Assembly (NCBI GenBank): GCA_020831485.1
Contig: JAFIGG010000135.1
Coordinates: 26,158-90,157 of the forward strand
Source: Opitutales bacterium
GTDB lineage: Bacteria; Verrucomicrobiota; Verrucomicrobiia; Opitutales; Oceanipulchritudinaceae
DNA length: 64,000 nt
Direction: 5' to 3'
Shown here: positions 8,999 through 18,722 of the stretch, piece by piece
Layout: every line of letters starts with the position of its first letter
How positions within the stretch are numbered: position 1 is the stretch's first letter
Position numbers and translations under genes: made by a program
The notes under the pieces: generated by a model
What the model was told of the DNA's origin: nothing
Database searches by the model: none
The model's input: only the letters and a program-made list of their open reading frames with translations

Positions 8999-10156
8999 AT
9001 GTCCATGCCTCCACTCAACGATACATTTCAAGATGCCCGCGAAAGTTCCGGTGTTCTCAACTGCCCTTTCCAGGGCAAAGAGGTTGCCATGATCCTGCGT
9101 CACCGCGATGTCCGCACAGCCGCCAAGGACTGGCAGACCTTTAGTTCGGACGCCCCGTTCCGCGTACCCATTCCATCAGAAGAAAAAGTACGCTCCGTGC
9201 GACAGCTTCCCATAGAGACTGATCCACCTCTTCACACCGGTCTCCGAAAAATCGTTGAGCCGTTTTTCCGTCGTCCGAGGGATCCCGATTTTCGCGCACG
9301 AATCGAGCGGCTAATAGAGGGCCTCGTGGATGAAGCCATCGACTCCAGCGAAGTCGAGACCGTCCACGAATTCGCTCTTCCGCTCCAATCCCGTGCCCTC
9401 AGCTACCTGCTGAACCTACCGGAAAGCGAGGCCGAAGAGTGGATCAACTGGGGCGTTCACGTCTTTCGCGATGGCGACGGTCCCGCAAAGGGGGCCCAAC
9501 TGGATTCCTATATTCAAACTCAGCTCGACCGCGCTGAAAGCAAACCTGGCGATGACTTTTTCAGCGCCCTTACTCAGGCAGAATTCGACGGCCACCGCCT
9601 CACTCGCGAGGAGATGACCGGTTTCGCCAACCTTACCTTTGCCGGCGGCCGTGATACAGTAATCAATACCGTTGTCGGAGTTATCGCCTATTTTGGCGAA
9701 ACCCCTCATGCTCTGGATGAGCTTCGCCGGCACCCTGAACAGCTCAAGAGCGCCACCGAGGAATTCTTCCGCATACTCAGCCCCCTAACTCATATCGGCC
9801 GGGTTTGCCCAAACAGCACCCATGTCCATGGAGCCCAGGTCGAAGCCAATGAACGCGTGGCACTGACCTGGGCATCTGCCAACCACGACTCCGAAGTATT
9901 TGAAGCCCCGAATGAAGTCCGCCTTGACCGCAAGCCCAATCCACACGTCGCTTTTGGATTCGGCCCACACAATTGCTTAGGTGCCCACCATGCCCGTGCC
10001 ATTCTCCAATCCCTCCTCCAAACTCTCATCCGTAAAATTCATCGCATTGAAATCCTTCAATCGATACCGAAAATAGAAGTTGAAGACCGTTACCAACGCC
10101 AAAACGGATATGAAATACTGAGAGTTCGCTTGCTACCAATTTCAACACAAAACTAG
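8999..10156 (+). CDS. Cytochrome P450
   Basis: Soluble bacterial P450 of about 385 residues. The haem-thiolate loop is FGFGPHNCLG with C326, the I-helix oxygen-binding motif is AGGRDT at 215-220, and ExxR is E255-F-F-R258. The segment DPPLHTGLR is the C-helix region. Starts at 8999 and 9005 are both possible. Bacterial P450-ferredoxin pairs include O-demethylases for 6-O-methyl-galactose (marine Bacteroidetes) and guaiacol. The symporter and sulfatase directly downstream favour an imported, sulfated and methylated sugar as substrate. That is inference from context. Confidence 0.93.
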   Translation: MSMPPLNDTFQDARESSGVLNCPFQGKEVAMILRHRDVRTAAKDWQTFSSDAPFRVPIPSEEKVRSVRQLPIETDPPLHTGLRKIVEPFFRRPRDPDFRARIERLIEGLVDEAIDSSEVETVHEFALPLQSRALSYLLNLPESEAEEWINWGVHVFRDGDGPAKGAQLDSYIQTQLDRAESKPGDDFFSALTQAEFDGHRLTREEMTGFANLTFAGGRDTVINTVVGVIAYFGETPHALDELRRHPEQLKSATEEFFRILSPLTHIGRVCPNSTHVHGAQVEANERVALTWASANHDSEVFEAPNEVRLDRKPNPHVAFGFGPHNCLGAHHARAILQSLLQTLIRKIHRIEILQSIPKIEVEDRYQRQNGYEILRVRLLPISTQN

Positions 10157-10166
10157 CGCAACAGAA

Positions 10167-11927
10167 ATGCTTGAAACCGCAACTATCCTTGGAGATTCCA
10201 GAGCTCTGGAATACAGCACGTTAGCCATCTACTTTGCATTTCTGATTGTGCTTGGAGGCGTATTTGCAAGACTGAACAAAAACCTGAGTGATTTTGCCAG
10301 AGGAGGATCGCAGCTGACATGGTGGATGGTTGGGACCAGTATGACGATGGCTGGAATCAGTGCTTTCACTTTCACCGGGAATGCATCTGCTGCATTCGAA
10401 GCCGGCCCATCCTTGCTGATTATATACCTCGCAAACGTCTTGGGTTACGCAGCTGGAGCAATGTTCCTCGGTCCATGGTATCGACAAACCCGTGCCTATA
10501 CCAGCGCTGATGTTATCCGCGGCAGATTCGGAACAGCTGCCGAGCAGTTTAGCATCTATTTGGGTTTGTTCCTCGGGCCAGTGGTTGCTGCTGTCCAACT
10601 CTGGGCTCTGGCCATATTCGTTAGCTCAGTCTTCGGCTTTTCGATGGTGGCAACAATTGTCCTTATTGGTTCCATTTGTATACTTTATTCAGCTGCGGGC
10701 GGCTCATGGGCGGTCGTCGCTACCGATTTTGTACAAGGAATAGTTCTATTTTCTATTACAATTCTAGTGGCAACCCTAGCCTTGGTAGAAATTGGGGGAT
10801 TAAGTGGATTTCTAAATCATCTGGAGAACCCCGAGATAGCCGCAAGTTTCAAATGGATTCATGCTCCTGGTGAATTTTCTGCCGATCGCTTTACATGGGG
10901 TTGGGCTGCTGCCATTTTCACAATCCAATTGATGACCCAAGTGCACCTAAGCTCAGCGAACCGCTATCTGGCAGTAAAGGATGGTCGAGAGGCTCGAAGA
11001 GCTGCTCTGCTCGCATTGATCCTAATGTCTTTCGGCTCAATGATCTGGTTTTTCCCTCCTATGGTGGCACGAATGCTCTATGCCGATCAGGTTCTTGCAC
11101 TGGGATTAGATGATCCAGCGACTGCCTCCTACGCGATCACAGCATCCAACCTCCTCCCAACAGGCTTAATGGGCGTAATGATTGCGGCCATGTTCGCTGC
11201 AACAATGAGCAGTCTGGATACAGGCCTCACGGCCCAAGCCTCGACTTTGGTTCGCAACCTTATCCCCCGAATCCGTGGGCAGTTGGGTTACGAACCGATG
11301 TCTGAAAAAATTCAAATACCTCTCTGCAGAGCCCTTACAATTGCCTTGGGATGCATCATTATAAGCCTGAGTATACTGCTGTCTCTGCAGCAACGCTTCA
11401 TCCTGTTTGATGCGTACTATACGATAAGTTCGGTTATTGGTTTGCCTACCATGTTACCCCTCTTTGCCGGAATACTGTTTCGCAGGATGGCGTCATGGAG
11501 CTACTTTTTCATCTTTGGGATAAGCCTTATACCATCGATTCATTCAGTCATTCAGGAAACTGCGGGGGCTGATCCATGGACCATCCAACACCGGGCCATC
11601 TGGGTCTTATCGTTTGGAACTGTAGCTATTCTTATCACAACTTTGCTCAATCGTTTTTCCACAGCTGAGCACAAAAGACGCGAATTCGAGTTTTTCAAGA
11701 AGATGCATACCCCTGTTGACTTTGAGAAAGAGGTTGGGATCCACCGTGAAGGCCAGCAGGCAAGAGTCCTGGGAACTGCTATTATTACCATGGGTTCTCT
11801 TTTAATGACTTTGGTCTTATTGCCGAATCCGTGGCCAGACCGCCTGATAATTGCAGGACTCGCAGCCTTTGTAGCTTCTATCGGAATTGCCATACGATCA
11901 GCCGGAAGATGCGAGCGAAAAAATTGA
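10167..11927 (+). CDS. Sodium:solute symporter (SSS family)
   Basis: Inner-membrane sodium-coupled transporter of 586 residues with about 13-14 hydrophobic segments. It starts 10 bases after the P450 stop. It is a paralogue of the leftward symporter at 29066-30817: both have the ARxNKNLSDFARGG-like start (here KNLSDFARGG, there RNSDDYFRGG), an SSLDTGLT/AAMDSGLN loop and a C-terminal PVDFEKEVG motif. SSS proteins of this branch often sit beside sulfatases and glycosidases and import mono- or disaccharides. It probably imports the compound handled by the P450 and sulfatase. Confidence 0.93.
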   Translation: MLETATILGDSRALEYSTLAIYFAFLIVLGGVFARLNKNLSDFARGGSQLTWWMVGTSMTMAGISAFTFTGNASAAFEAGPSLLIIYLANVLGYAAGAMFLGPWYRQTRAYTSADVIRGRFGTAAEQFSIYLGLFLGPVVAAVQLWALAIFVSSVFGFSMVATIVLIGSICILYSAAGGSWAVVATDFVQGIVLFSITILVATLALVEIGGLSGFLNHLENPEIAASFKWIHAPGEFSADRFTWGWAAAIFTIQLMTQVHLSSANRYLAVKDGREARRAALLALILMSFGSMIWFFPPMVARMLYADQVLALGLDDPATASYAITASNLLPTGLMGVMIAAMFAATMSSLDTGLTAQASTLVRNLIPRIRGQLGYEPMSEKIQIPLCRALTIALGCIIISLSILLSLQQRFILFDAYYTISSVIGLPTMLPLFAGILFRRMASWSYFFIFGISLIPSIHSVIQETAGADPWTIQHRAIWVLSFGTVAILITTLLNRFSTAEHKRREFEFFKKMHTPVDFEKEVGIHREGQQARVLGTAIITMGSLLMTLVLLPNPWPDRLIIAGLAAFVASIGIAIRSAGRCERKN

Positions 11928-11943
11928 ACCCCAGGAAATACAG

Positions 11944-13461
11944 ATGAATAGACCAAACATTCTCTTCATATTAACTGACCAGCAAAGATTCGATACCATC
12001 AAATCTCAAGGATACAGCTGGATGGAGACTCCCAATCTTGACAAATTGGTGAACAAAGGAGTCAGTTTCCATAATACCTACTGCCCCGCAGCGACGTGTA
12101 CTCCCTCCAGGGCTGCAATCTTCACAGGAATGTTTGCCCACAACACGGGAACCTATTCGTTTCAAAACTGGGGACACCAAAGGACTTTTGTTCATGATTT
12201 AAAAGATGCAGGATACTGGTGTGCCAGCATTGGGAAAATGCATTTTGAACCACGTGATGCCTCTGGTGGATTCCATGAAAGAACCATCGTCGAAAACCCT
12301 TCAGGAACAACAAAGTGGGGTGGTAATGGTGACGACGACTGGGGAAAGTATCTGTCTTTCCACAACCGTAAACGGGACAACATGCGCCATATTACGGATC
12401 CAAACTGGTTGCAGAAGTTTCAGGGTGTAGTCTGGCAGGATGAGGAACACCTTCACAGTGATGCTTTTGTGGCCAACAGTGCCTGTGGCTGGCTTCGCAA
12501 CCATATTGAAACGAGAGATGACCCCGACCAACCATGGTTTCTGGAAATCGGCTTTCCGGGGCCACACGAACCTTACGCGCCGCCAAAGCGATGGCTCGAT
12601 CGTTACATGAGACGCGGCGATCTGCCCTTACCCTGTGCATGGAACGACGATTTAAGTAAAAAACCACCTCAGCATAAAGCTCAGCAGAAATTTTTCGAAG
12701 ATTGTGATGCGGAATCGAGGATAAAAATGCCTGATGCAACGCACTCAGACATCCTTAGAATGCGCGCCCACTATTACGCCAGTGTTTCGTATCTAGATGA
12801 GCTGATCGGGGAAGTTCTGGATAAGGCTAATTCGATTGGAATGCTTGAGAATACATGGATCATCTTTACGTCCGACCACGGCGACGCACTGGGCGACCAT
12901 AGGCTGAGTTATAAATGGCTGATGTACGACTCCATGGTTCGCGTTCCCTTCATTATCGTTCCGCCCAAATCCAGTAAGGCTCAAGCAGATATCCAATCGG
13001 CCGTGTCCCTGATAGATCTCGCCCCAACTGCGCTGGATATAGCGGGGATTCCTAAACCACCATACCTCGACGGTCAATCTTTGCTACCCCTGATTCAAGG
13101 AAGCTGCGCCGAAGGTAGACTGCCAGATGCCGTATTCTGCGAAGACAACTACCTCCTAATGATGCGCAATCAGAAAGGGATGAAAATAGTGTTGTACCTG
13201 GACGGCACTCCAGGTGAACTATACAACCTGAACGAAGACCCTGAAGAAGTAGATAACCTATGGCACTCGAACAGCCATCGCGCAGAGCGCGACCGTCTTG
13301 AGGTCGATGCCCTAAAATGGTTAGCACGATCATGTTACCGCAATGCGGCTTATAAATGCGATCCTGAAAATAAAAACAAATTCCCCGGCTATCGCTGGCC
13401 CGAAACAGAGGAAAAAATGGCATTGATCGGACCAGGCCTTGTTCCTCGTCTTCCATATTAA
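11944..13461 (+). CDS. Sulfatase (family S1, formylglycine-dependent)
   Basis: Removes sulfate esters, probably from a carbohydrate. The 505-residue protein has the modification motif C52-T-P-S-R, where C52 becomes formylglycine, metal ligands in the TDQQ N-terminus, and FTSDHGD near residue 310. There is no signal peptide, so it should act in the cytoplasm on an imported product, unlike most secreted sulfatases of marine degraders. An anaerobic or aerobic maturase is required and is not in the window. It ends the AraC-linked operon, 17 bases after the symporter. Confidence 0.93.
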   Translation: MNRPNILFILTDQQRFDTIKSQGYSWMETPNLDKLVNKGVSFHNTYCPAATCTPSRAAIFTGMFAHNTGTYSFQNWGHQRTFVHDLKDAGYWCASIGKMHFEPRDASGGFHERTIVENPSGTTKWGGNGDDDWGKYLSFHNRKRDNMRHITDPNWLQKFQGVVWQDEEHLHSDAFVANSACGWLRNHIETRDDPDQPWFLEIGFPGPHEPYAPPKRWLDRYMRRGDLPLPCAWNDDLSKKPPQHKAQQKFFEDCDAESRIKMPDATHSDILRMRAHYYASVSYLDELIGEVLDKANSIGMLENTWIIFTSDHGDALGDHRLSYKWLMYDSMVRVPFIIVPPKSSKAQADIQSAVSLIDLAPTALDIAGIPKPPYLDGQSLLPLIQGSCAEGRLPDAVFCEDNYLLMMRNQKGMKIVLYLDGTPGELYNLNEDPEEVDNLWHSNSHRAERDRLEVDALKWLARSCYRNAAYKCDPENKNKFPGYRWPETEEKMALIGPGLVPRLPY

Positions 13462-13471
13462 CCCTCCATCA

Positions 13472-15355
13472 CTAGTAACTGGGCCTTAAAACAGCCCGAT
13501 ACCAAATATCTTCCATTAGGTCTGAAGGAGGGGGCACCCTAATTCGAATTCCGCCCAAGTGAACCTCTACGGAATATTCAATTTCTGCCAGGTCCACGGT
13601 ATACCATTCCCCGAAAGAACCCCGGCTCATCTGCAAGTCAATACGCAAATTTTCAACGCCGGACTCTAACACCAAGGCCTGCCCGCCGTTTATCCGCCAA
13701 AGATCCTCCGCATTTGAAATGGTATCAAGTTTTAAAAAAATGGACCCGCCGCTTACAGTCAACCTTTCCGGCCAGAGATGAATTCTATAAAACATCTCAC
13801 CCGCAGAGCTACTGCTTTCCAAAAAAAGTTTAAAACCAATGTCACCCTCAACAAAGCTCAGGGCTGTTGACTCGAGCGGTTCAATATATTCCTGATAGAG
13901 TTTGCCAAAGAAATTGTGATTTCGGGCACGACCTGAATCCTCGATCGTCAACCTGGCCAAATGAAAGGAGCTAACTCCTTCGCATGTAGCATTCCGGCCT
14001 ATACGCAACCTTAGGAACTGGGTGTCTGAATTGTATTTTGAATCAATCCACAATGACGTTTCGCGAGTACCATTTACGCTTAAGCTGATCCGCTCACGCT
14101 GTCGAAACCATTCAACTATCATCCATTCATCTTCAGGGGCTGAGACTCGAACTTCATTATCATTCCAACGGCTGATCAACTCATTCTCCCCATGATCATA
14201 CAATAAAGTCATTTCCGAACCGGATGGCAGGGTGTAACTAAACTTAGCAATAGAACGAATCCCAAGCTCTTCTTCAGGCAACCTTATGATCATCGTAACC
14301 CGGGGTTGTTCAGTATTCAACTCAAATGGAAATCCTCGATAGCTTCCCAAATTTGCATAAGTCGTGACAAGAGCCGAATTACCTTCAAATGCCAGATACG
14401 GAAAACCTTCATCGCTTCTCCAAAAAGGACGAGTCGAATCTGAGGTCGCAATCAAATGATGGTGGCTAAGGCTACTTTGAATTCGTCCAACTCCCTTGTC
14501 CTGTCCTTCCTGCGGGATCGGCAGTCGCCCTCCATTGATGCCGCTGTCATGCCAAATTCGTCCAGAAACAGCAGGATGAAAGTCCGCAATCTGTCGCGGC
14601 AGCTGATCCCATATTTCAATCGAACACCCGTCATCCTTAATCCTCTCATTCAAAAAATCTAAATGCCTGTGTAATGATTGCGAACTGGTTACTGTAAAGT
14701 GCACGCCCAGCGCAAAAAGCCTCCCTTTGTATGCAGCAACTAAAGCGTGTCCCGAATCACCCATTACTGGAACAGCCTCATCACGCCCTCTTCCAAACAA
14801 CGAATCATCAGCCGCATCGAAGTTAAACCCTAGAAGTTCACTAAACTCGCCACCACTTTCCATTCGATTTATTCCAGCCCTGTTATTCATTCCGAATACA
14901 CCTACGTTTGCAGCTGACAAGCCAATGGCGCTGCCTTGCACAACTGCAAGTGGTTGAATTGGTACATTTTCAGGGATCGGATGAGCGAGCCTACCAAGCG
15001 TCAGATCCGTCGAGCCAGGGACAACCTCGTAATCGAGCACGTCGTAATCCCGTTCAACTCCGTCGCTCCCAACAAACGTAACCACTCGAGGGTGAGTGTT
15101 TTGAGTGTGCGTTGTCGTTACAAAATGCTGCCTTGATATGAGCGTGGCCCGTCCTGCACCAGATAAAGTATCCTGACTTACCGAAATTCCCGAGGGATCG
15201 TAATAATGGAAAATAAAACCTTCATTCAAATCCTGACCGGCCAACCGAACATGTCGATCTGGATCAAAAACTCTAAACTGTAGAGCGCACAACCAAATCG
15301 GTGTATTTATAAACAGAATGATCGTTAGCCAGAGAATATTTTTCTTCGCAAACAT
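13472..15355 (-). CDS. Secreted trypsin-fold/LamG-like multidomain protein
   Basis: A secreted protein of 627 residues. The signal peptide starts at the second in-frame methionine (MFAKKN followed by a hydrophobic stretch). The N-terminal third resembles a chymotrypsin-fold serine protease, with HFVTTTH (His), GSTDLTLGRL (Asp) and VMGDSGHAL (nucleophile Ser) in the right order. The middle is a LamG-like beta sandwich, and a third beta-rich domain ends the protein. The first methionine, 36 bases upstream, lies in the loop of the terminator hairpin of the preceding gene, so the later start is preferred. The target is unknown; an anchored or carbohydrate-bound protease is possible. Confidence 0.7.
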   Translation of the reverse strand: MFAKKNILWLTIILFINTPIWLCALQFRVFDPDRHVRLAGQDLNEGFIFHYYDPSGISVSQDTLSGAGRATLISRQHFVTTTHTQNTHPRVVTFVGSDGVERDYDVLDYEVVPGSTDLTLGRLAHPIPENVPIQPLAVVQGSAIGLSAANVGVFGMNNRAGINRMESGGEFSELLGFNFDAADDSLFGRGRDEAVPVMGDSGHALVAAYKGRLFALGVHFTVTSSQSLHRHLDFLNERIKDDGCSIEIWDQLPRQIADFHPAVSGRIWHDSGINGGRLPIPQEGQDKGVGRIQSSLSHHHLIATSDSTRPFWRSDEGFPYLAFEGNSALVTTYANLGSYRGFPFELNTEQPRVTMIIRLPEEELGIRSIAKFSYTLPSGSEMTLLYDHGENELISRWNDNEVRVSAPEDEWMIVEWFRQRERISLSVNGTRETSLWIDSKYNSDTQFLRLRIGRNATCEGVSSFHLARLTIEDSGRARNHNFFGKLYQEYIEPLESTALSFVEGDIGFKLFLESSSSAGEMFYRIHLWPERLTVSGGSIFLKLDTISNAEDLWRINGGQALVLESGVENLRIDLQMSRGSFGEWYTVDLAEIEYSVEVHLGGIRIRVPPPSDLMEDIWYRAVLRPSY

Positions 15356-15360
15356 AAGAA

Positions 15361-15406
15361 TAAAAAGGCCCGGAAGAGATAAAAATCGCATAAACTCTCC
15401 CGGACC
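15361..15406 (-). terminator. Rho-independent terminator of the giant secreted-protein gene
   Basis: On the minus strand the RNA folds a 12-bp stem (GGUCCGGGAGAG with CUCUUCCGGGCC, two G-U pairs) around a 16-base loop, then reads UUUUUAUUCUU. It lies just after the stop of the 15438-18515 gene and before the start of the next leftward gene, so it should separate their transcription at least partly. Confidence 0.8.
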
Positions 15407-15437
15407 ATTATAAAGATGATATTGAGCTCAGTCGTTT

Positions 15438-18400
15438 TCAGTCTCCATTACCGATCACTATCACGCCCAAATCTTCCCGAACGTGAACAGTTTCATTATC
15501 AAACGACTGCTCTTCTTCAATCCTGTACCGAATGAACATTGGATTTGGTCCGTGACTAAATCTCAGACCAAAAGGATCTCCACCATATGTCGATTGGACC
15601 ATCCCAAACGTATCAGGGCTGTTCATTTCCATACCATAATTCACCTGGCGCCATTCATGATTAACACCACCACTGCTGCCTCCATCGGGATTGACGGTCA
15701 GCCTGAATGACCGCAGGTCGAAAGGCAAACTGCTGGCCCAACCTGTTTCAATTGCAATATACTGGATAGTTACGTACTCAAAAGGAGTTGGCTCGTCGGC
15801 ATGAAATATCGCCTCCTCATACTGTCCCATAAACTGAAAGCCATTTCGGGTAACATCATCAAGCCGTATCGTTGTCGGTGGTTGGCCAGCTGAAAGGCGC
15901 TCATAAGAGGCCAAAACAACGGGTCGACGACTGAACAAATCATTTTCAAAACTAACCTGTTTCCACGGATTTCCGCCTGAGAGCCTCCAGATACTTCCGC
16001 CAATACGACCGGATTGCACTGAAAGGCCTCCCAAATCGCGGATATCGGGATCTACAGCCAGAAAATAGACAAATGTCCGGTCATCGACCTCCTCTGCGCC
16101 TGAGACCTTATTATAATTCCATTTTGTTGCCCTAATTTCGAATTTCTCTTTGGTGATTCCTTTCACTTCAACAAGGATGGGGTCGCTCTCCTGAGGACTC
16201 GGAGGGCTCGCTACAACAATTGGTGTAACAGGGAACTCATCCTGAAAATACACCGTTTTCCAGTTGTGGTCGATGAACAATCTGCCACTTTCTACAGCCG
16301 CTGTTTTCGCTGGAGGCGGAGACGGCGTAGGATCGGGCATGGTACAATAATCTTCTACTGAAGGCAGAAAATCCGTCATTCTATCCTTGCCGTTGTAAGG
16401 GTCACCCTCTTGAACATACGCGTATCCCAAAACATCCAGAACTTCACGCTTCCACAGAGCGCCTATGAAAGCGGGAGTTCCATTGTATAAAGGTATATTA
16501 TTGCCGGAATGCCAGTTAGCGGCCTGCGGACGATAGATATAGCGGGCATTCGAATCCTTTGAAAACATGACTTCACCATATCCAGGTATACTGCCGATTT
16601 GAGCGAAGAATTTTTCAAACCCACCATCGTAATTTTCCTGATTATGCAGGGCATAATTCGCAATAGACAGAGTTAAGTAAGCCCGCGCATTGATAGACCC
16701 ATAATCGGCAAAGGGCGACAAAGTTCGTTGAACAGAATTAAGTGCAAGATGGTTGTTTTCCAACGTAGTTCCGCCGCCGCCAAAAACCCATCGATTCGAT
16801 TCACACTCACTCATGACATTGAACTCGAGAACACTGTCAGGGCCGGGCAGTCCATTCTGCCATTCAGGTTTTACATATATTTTCCCACCCAAAACCCGCT
16901 GATTCCCACGCCAAGTGGGCCCAAAGGAATCTCCGTTAATATGATCGACCAAATCGGATATAACATAAACTTGTTGGCCGGCACCAGATCCCGATATAAT
17001 TTGGAACTTCGTGTTCGGAATCTGCCTAGCAGCACGATAAATTCTATCATTATTATTCAGCTTCCACTCGAATTCGTCTTCGAATCTTATCCAGGCACCC
17101 CTCCCGTTGTAATCAATACCCTGCGAATGAATGTCGACGCCATTTATTGTGAATCCATCTAATTCAAAATCATGATCACTTGCATCAATAAACCGCCTTG
17201 AATTTGGCGACGGGGCATCCGGACCGGGGCTCAATGGGTCACCGTAGTAAAGCACCTGTGCATAATCAGAAAAATAATATAGAGGATCCAACCCGTGAAC
17301 GGAGTCATTCATACTCTTCATTCCTTCATGGTTAAGCATCCTGCCCGCTATGGCTATAATCAACCCATGCGCAGCTTGCTGTCCGCCATCATAGGTTAGT
17401 GACAAGCCAGCTTCAACTGCTTCATAGATATCGATAGCCCGCTGAAGAAACCTAACCTGGCATTCAAATCTTTCTTCAAGGCTAAGCCAGTTGGCTATAG
17501 TTCCGATTGCAAGGTCTCCCATCGCGGCACCCAAATCAGCTGAGTAAGTCCCCGAGTAGTAAGCAAACTCGGGACCAGAGTTGTTCCGGTAACCATGGTA
17601 GGACCGAGAGACAGAGAGATTCGTGTTCATGATCATGGGTCCAGGAAACAACTGCGTCAGCCTCTCCCCCCGAAATAGCATAGGAATCTTATTTCCATCA
17701 CCAGCGTCATAAAAACTACTATTTAACGGGTTTCCGTGAAGATCATACTCTGGAAAATCTATCAGGTGTGCATCCAGGTTGGTAATATCATCAGTCGTTA
17801 TAAATTCCGGGTCCTGCTGACGTTCATAGCTGCGGAGCACACCAGGTCGGAATGAATTCTCAGGGGGTGCGGATCCTAAAACGGTAAGAACAGCGACTGC
17901 TTCCAATACAGTTTCAGGATATGCAGATACGTTCTTAGTAATATCCCAAATGTCAGGCTCGTTCCTTACCATATCACCATGACCAAAAGACTTAGGCGTT
18001 GTGACCACATCTCCAGGATAAACCCTGACAGGAGTTACTCCATCCCAACCAAGATTTTCATTATAATCCGTTCCCCAGCCACCTTCACGGATAGCTCCGC
18101 GACTATCCCAACCGAATACCGGCTGACTGACAACCTTAGGTCCGGCTGGATGCCCGGAATCGGATATATAGAATCCGACAGGTGGGTTGATAACAGTGAT
18201 GTTGATATCCGCTTCTCCTGTAGGGCTATTCTGAAAACCAGTAACATCTACATTATTTTGTCGTTGTGGAGCAGCATCAGTCAGAAAAGTACCAGCTTCC
18301 GGAGCGACAATCCAAGGCATCCCATCAACAAAATACCCATACTGAACACTTTCATTAAAGGTCCATGAAAAAACAACTCCATCAATCTCTGCAGTGACGG

Positions 18401-18515
18401 TCACAGCAGAACTATTTGCTAATCCGGAAACAGGGGGTAAGAGACTCACAATAGAAATTACATATAGAATCAACCATGGCATACGCCGAATATCTTCATA
18501 AGGATTCTGCTTCAT
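15438..18515 (-). CDS. Giant secreted protein of unknown family with lectin-like repeats
   Basis: A 1025-residue secreted protein that I cannot assign to a known family. After a signal peptide, residues 35-720 are homologous to 41898-44918 and more distantly to 36920-39079. Shared landmarks are GYFVDGMPWIVAP near 60-72, FGWDSRGAIR, VLEAVAVLTVL, SFRPGV and a long helical stretch resembling an alpha/alpha toroid. Residues 725-930 hold two H-type-lectin-like repeats (each begins SGR, then F...F...PVV), and a third partial beta domain follows. It is divergent from GH88, which acts on lyase products, so a polysaccharide lyase role is a reasonable guess. Confidence 0.75.
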   Translation of the reverse strand: MKQNPYEDIRRMPWLILYVISIVSLLPPVSGLANSSAVTVTAEIDGVVFSWTFNESVQYGYFVDGMPWIVAPEAGTFLTDAAPQRQNNVDVTGFQNSPTGEADINITVINPPVGFYISDSGHPAGPKVVSQPVFGWDSRGAIREGGWGTDYNENLGWDGVTPVRVYPGDVVTTPKSFGHGDMVRNEPDIWDITKNVSAYPETVLEAVAVLTVLGSAPPENSFRPGVLRSYERQQDPEFITTDDITNLDAHLIDFPEYDLHGNPLNSSFYDAGDGNKIPMLFRGERLTQLFPGPMIMNTNLSVSRSYHGYRNNSGPEFAYYSGTYSADLGAAMGDLAIGTIANWLSLEERFECQVRFLQRAIDIYEAVEAGLSLTYDGGQQAAHGLIIAIAGRMLNHEGMKSMNDSVHGLDPLYYFSDYAQVLYYGDPLSPGPDAPSPNSRRFIDASDHDFELDGFTINGVDIHSQGIDYNGRGAWIRFEDEFEWKLNNNDRIYRAARQIPNTKFQIISGSGAGQQVYVISDLVDHINGDSFGPTWRGNQRVLGGKIYVKPEWQNGLPGPDSVLEFNVMSECESNRWVFGGGGTTLENNHLALNSVQRTLSPFADYGSINARAYLTLSIANYALHNQENYDGGFEKFFAQIGSIPGYGEVMFSKDSNARYIYRPQAANWHSGNNIPLYNGTPAFIGALWKREVLDVLGYAYVQEGDPYNGKDRMTDFLPSVEDYCTMPDPTPSPPPAKTAAVESGRLFIDHNWKTVYFQDEFPVTPIVVASPPSPQESDPILVEVKGITKEKFEIRATKWNYNKVSGAEEVDDRTFVYFLAVDPDIRDLGGLSVQSGRIGGSIWRLSGGNPWKQVSFENDLFSRRPVVLASYERLSAGQPPTTIRLDDVTRNGFQFMGQYEEAIFHADEPTPFEYVTIQYIAIETGWASSLPFDLRSFRLTVNPDGGSSGGVNHEWRQVNYGMEMNSPDTFGMVQSTYGGDPFGLRFSHGPNPMFIRYRIEEEQSFDNETVHVREDLGVIVIGNGD

Positions 18516-18722
18516 GTTATAAAACGGGGTTAGGGTTAGTAGTGAATGATTTCCCAGCCTGATAGAATAGACTCACTGACCAACCACACAACCCCAGAAG
18601 CATTAATTTTTCAGACGAAAAAATACATATTTCTGAGATGAATCTTCGCAACCTTGCCTTCGACTTTATGGATGTTGAAAATCTTGAAGTTAAAGCAAAC
18701 AAAGGGAGAATTCTAAATCACC
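18516..18722. other. Divergent intergenic region
   Basis: Separates the leftward giant-protein gene from the rightward GH88 gene and must hold both promoters. No gene is seen and no clear operator was recognised. A short GGGGTTAGGGTTAG stretch at its left edge has only two units and no further structure. Confidence 0.4.

Noticed and set aside
18526..18539. Telomere-like GGGGTTAGGGTTAG
   Set aside because: Only two units, in an ordinary intergenic gap; chance is the simplest explanation.
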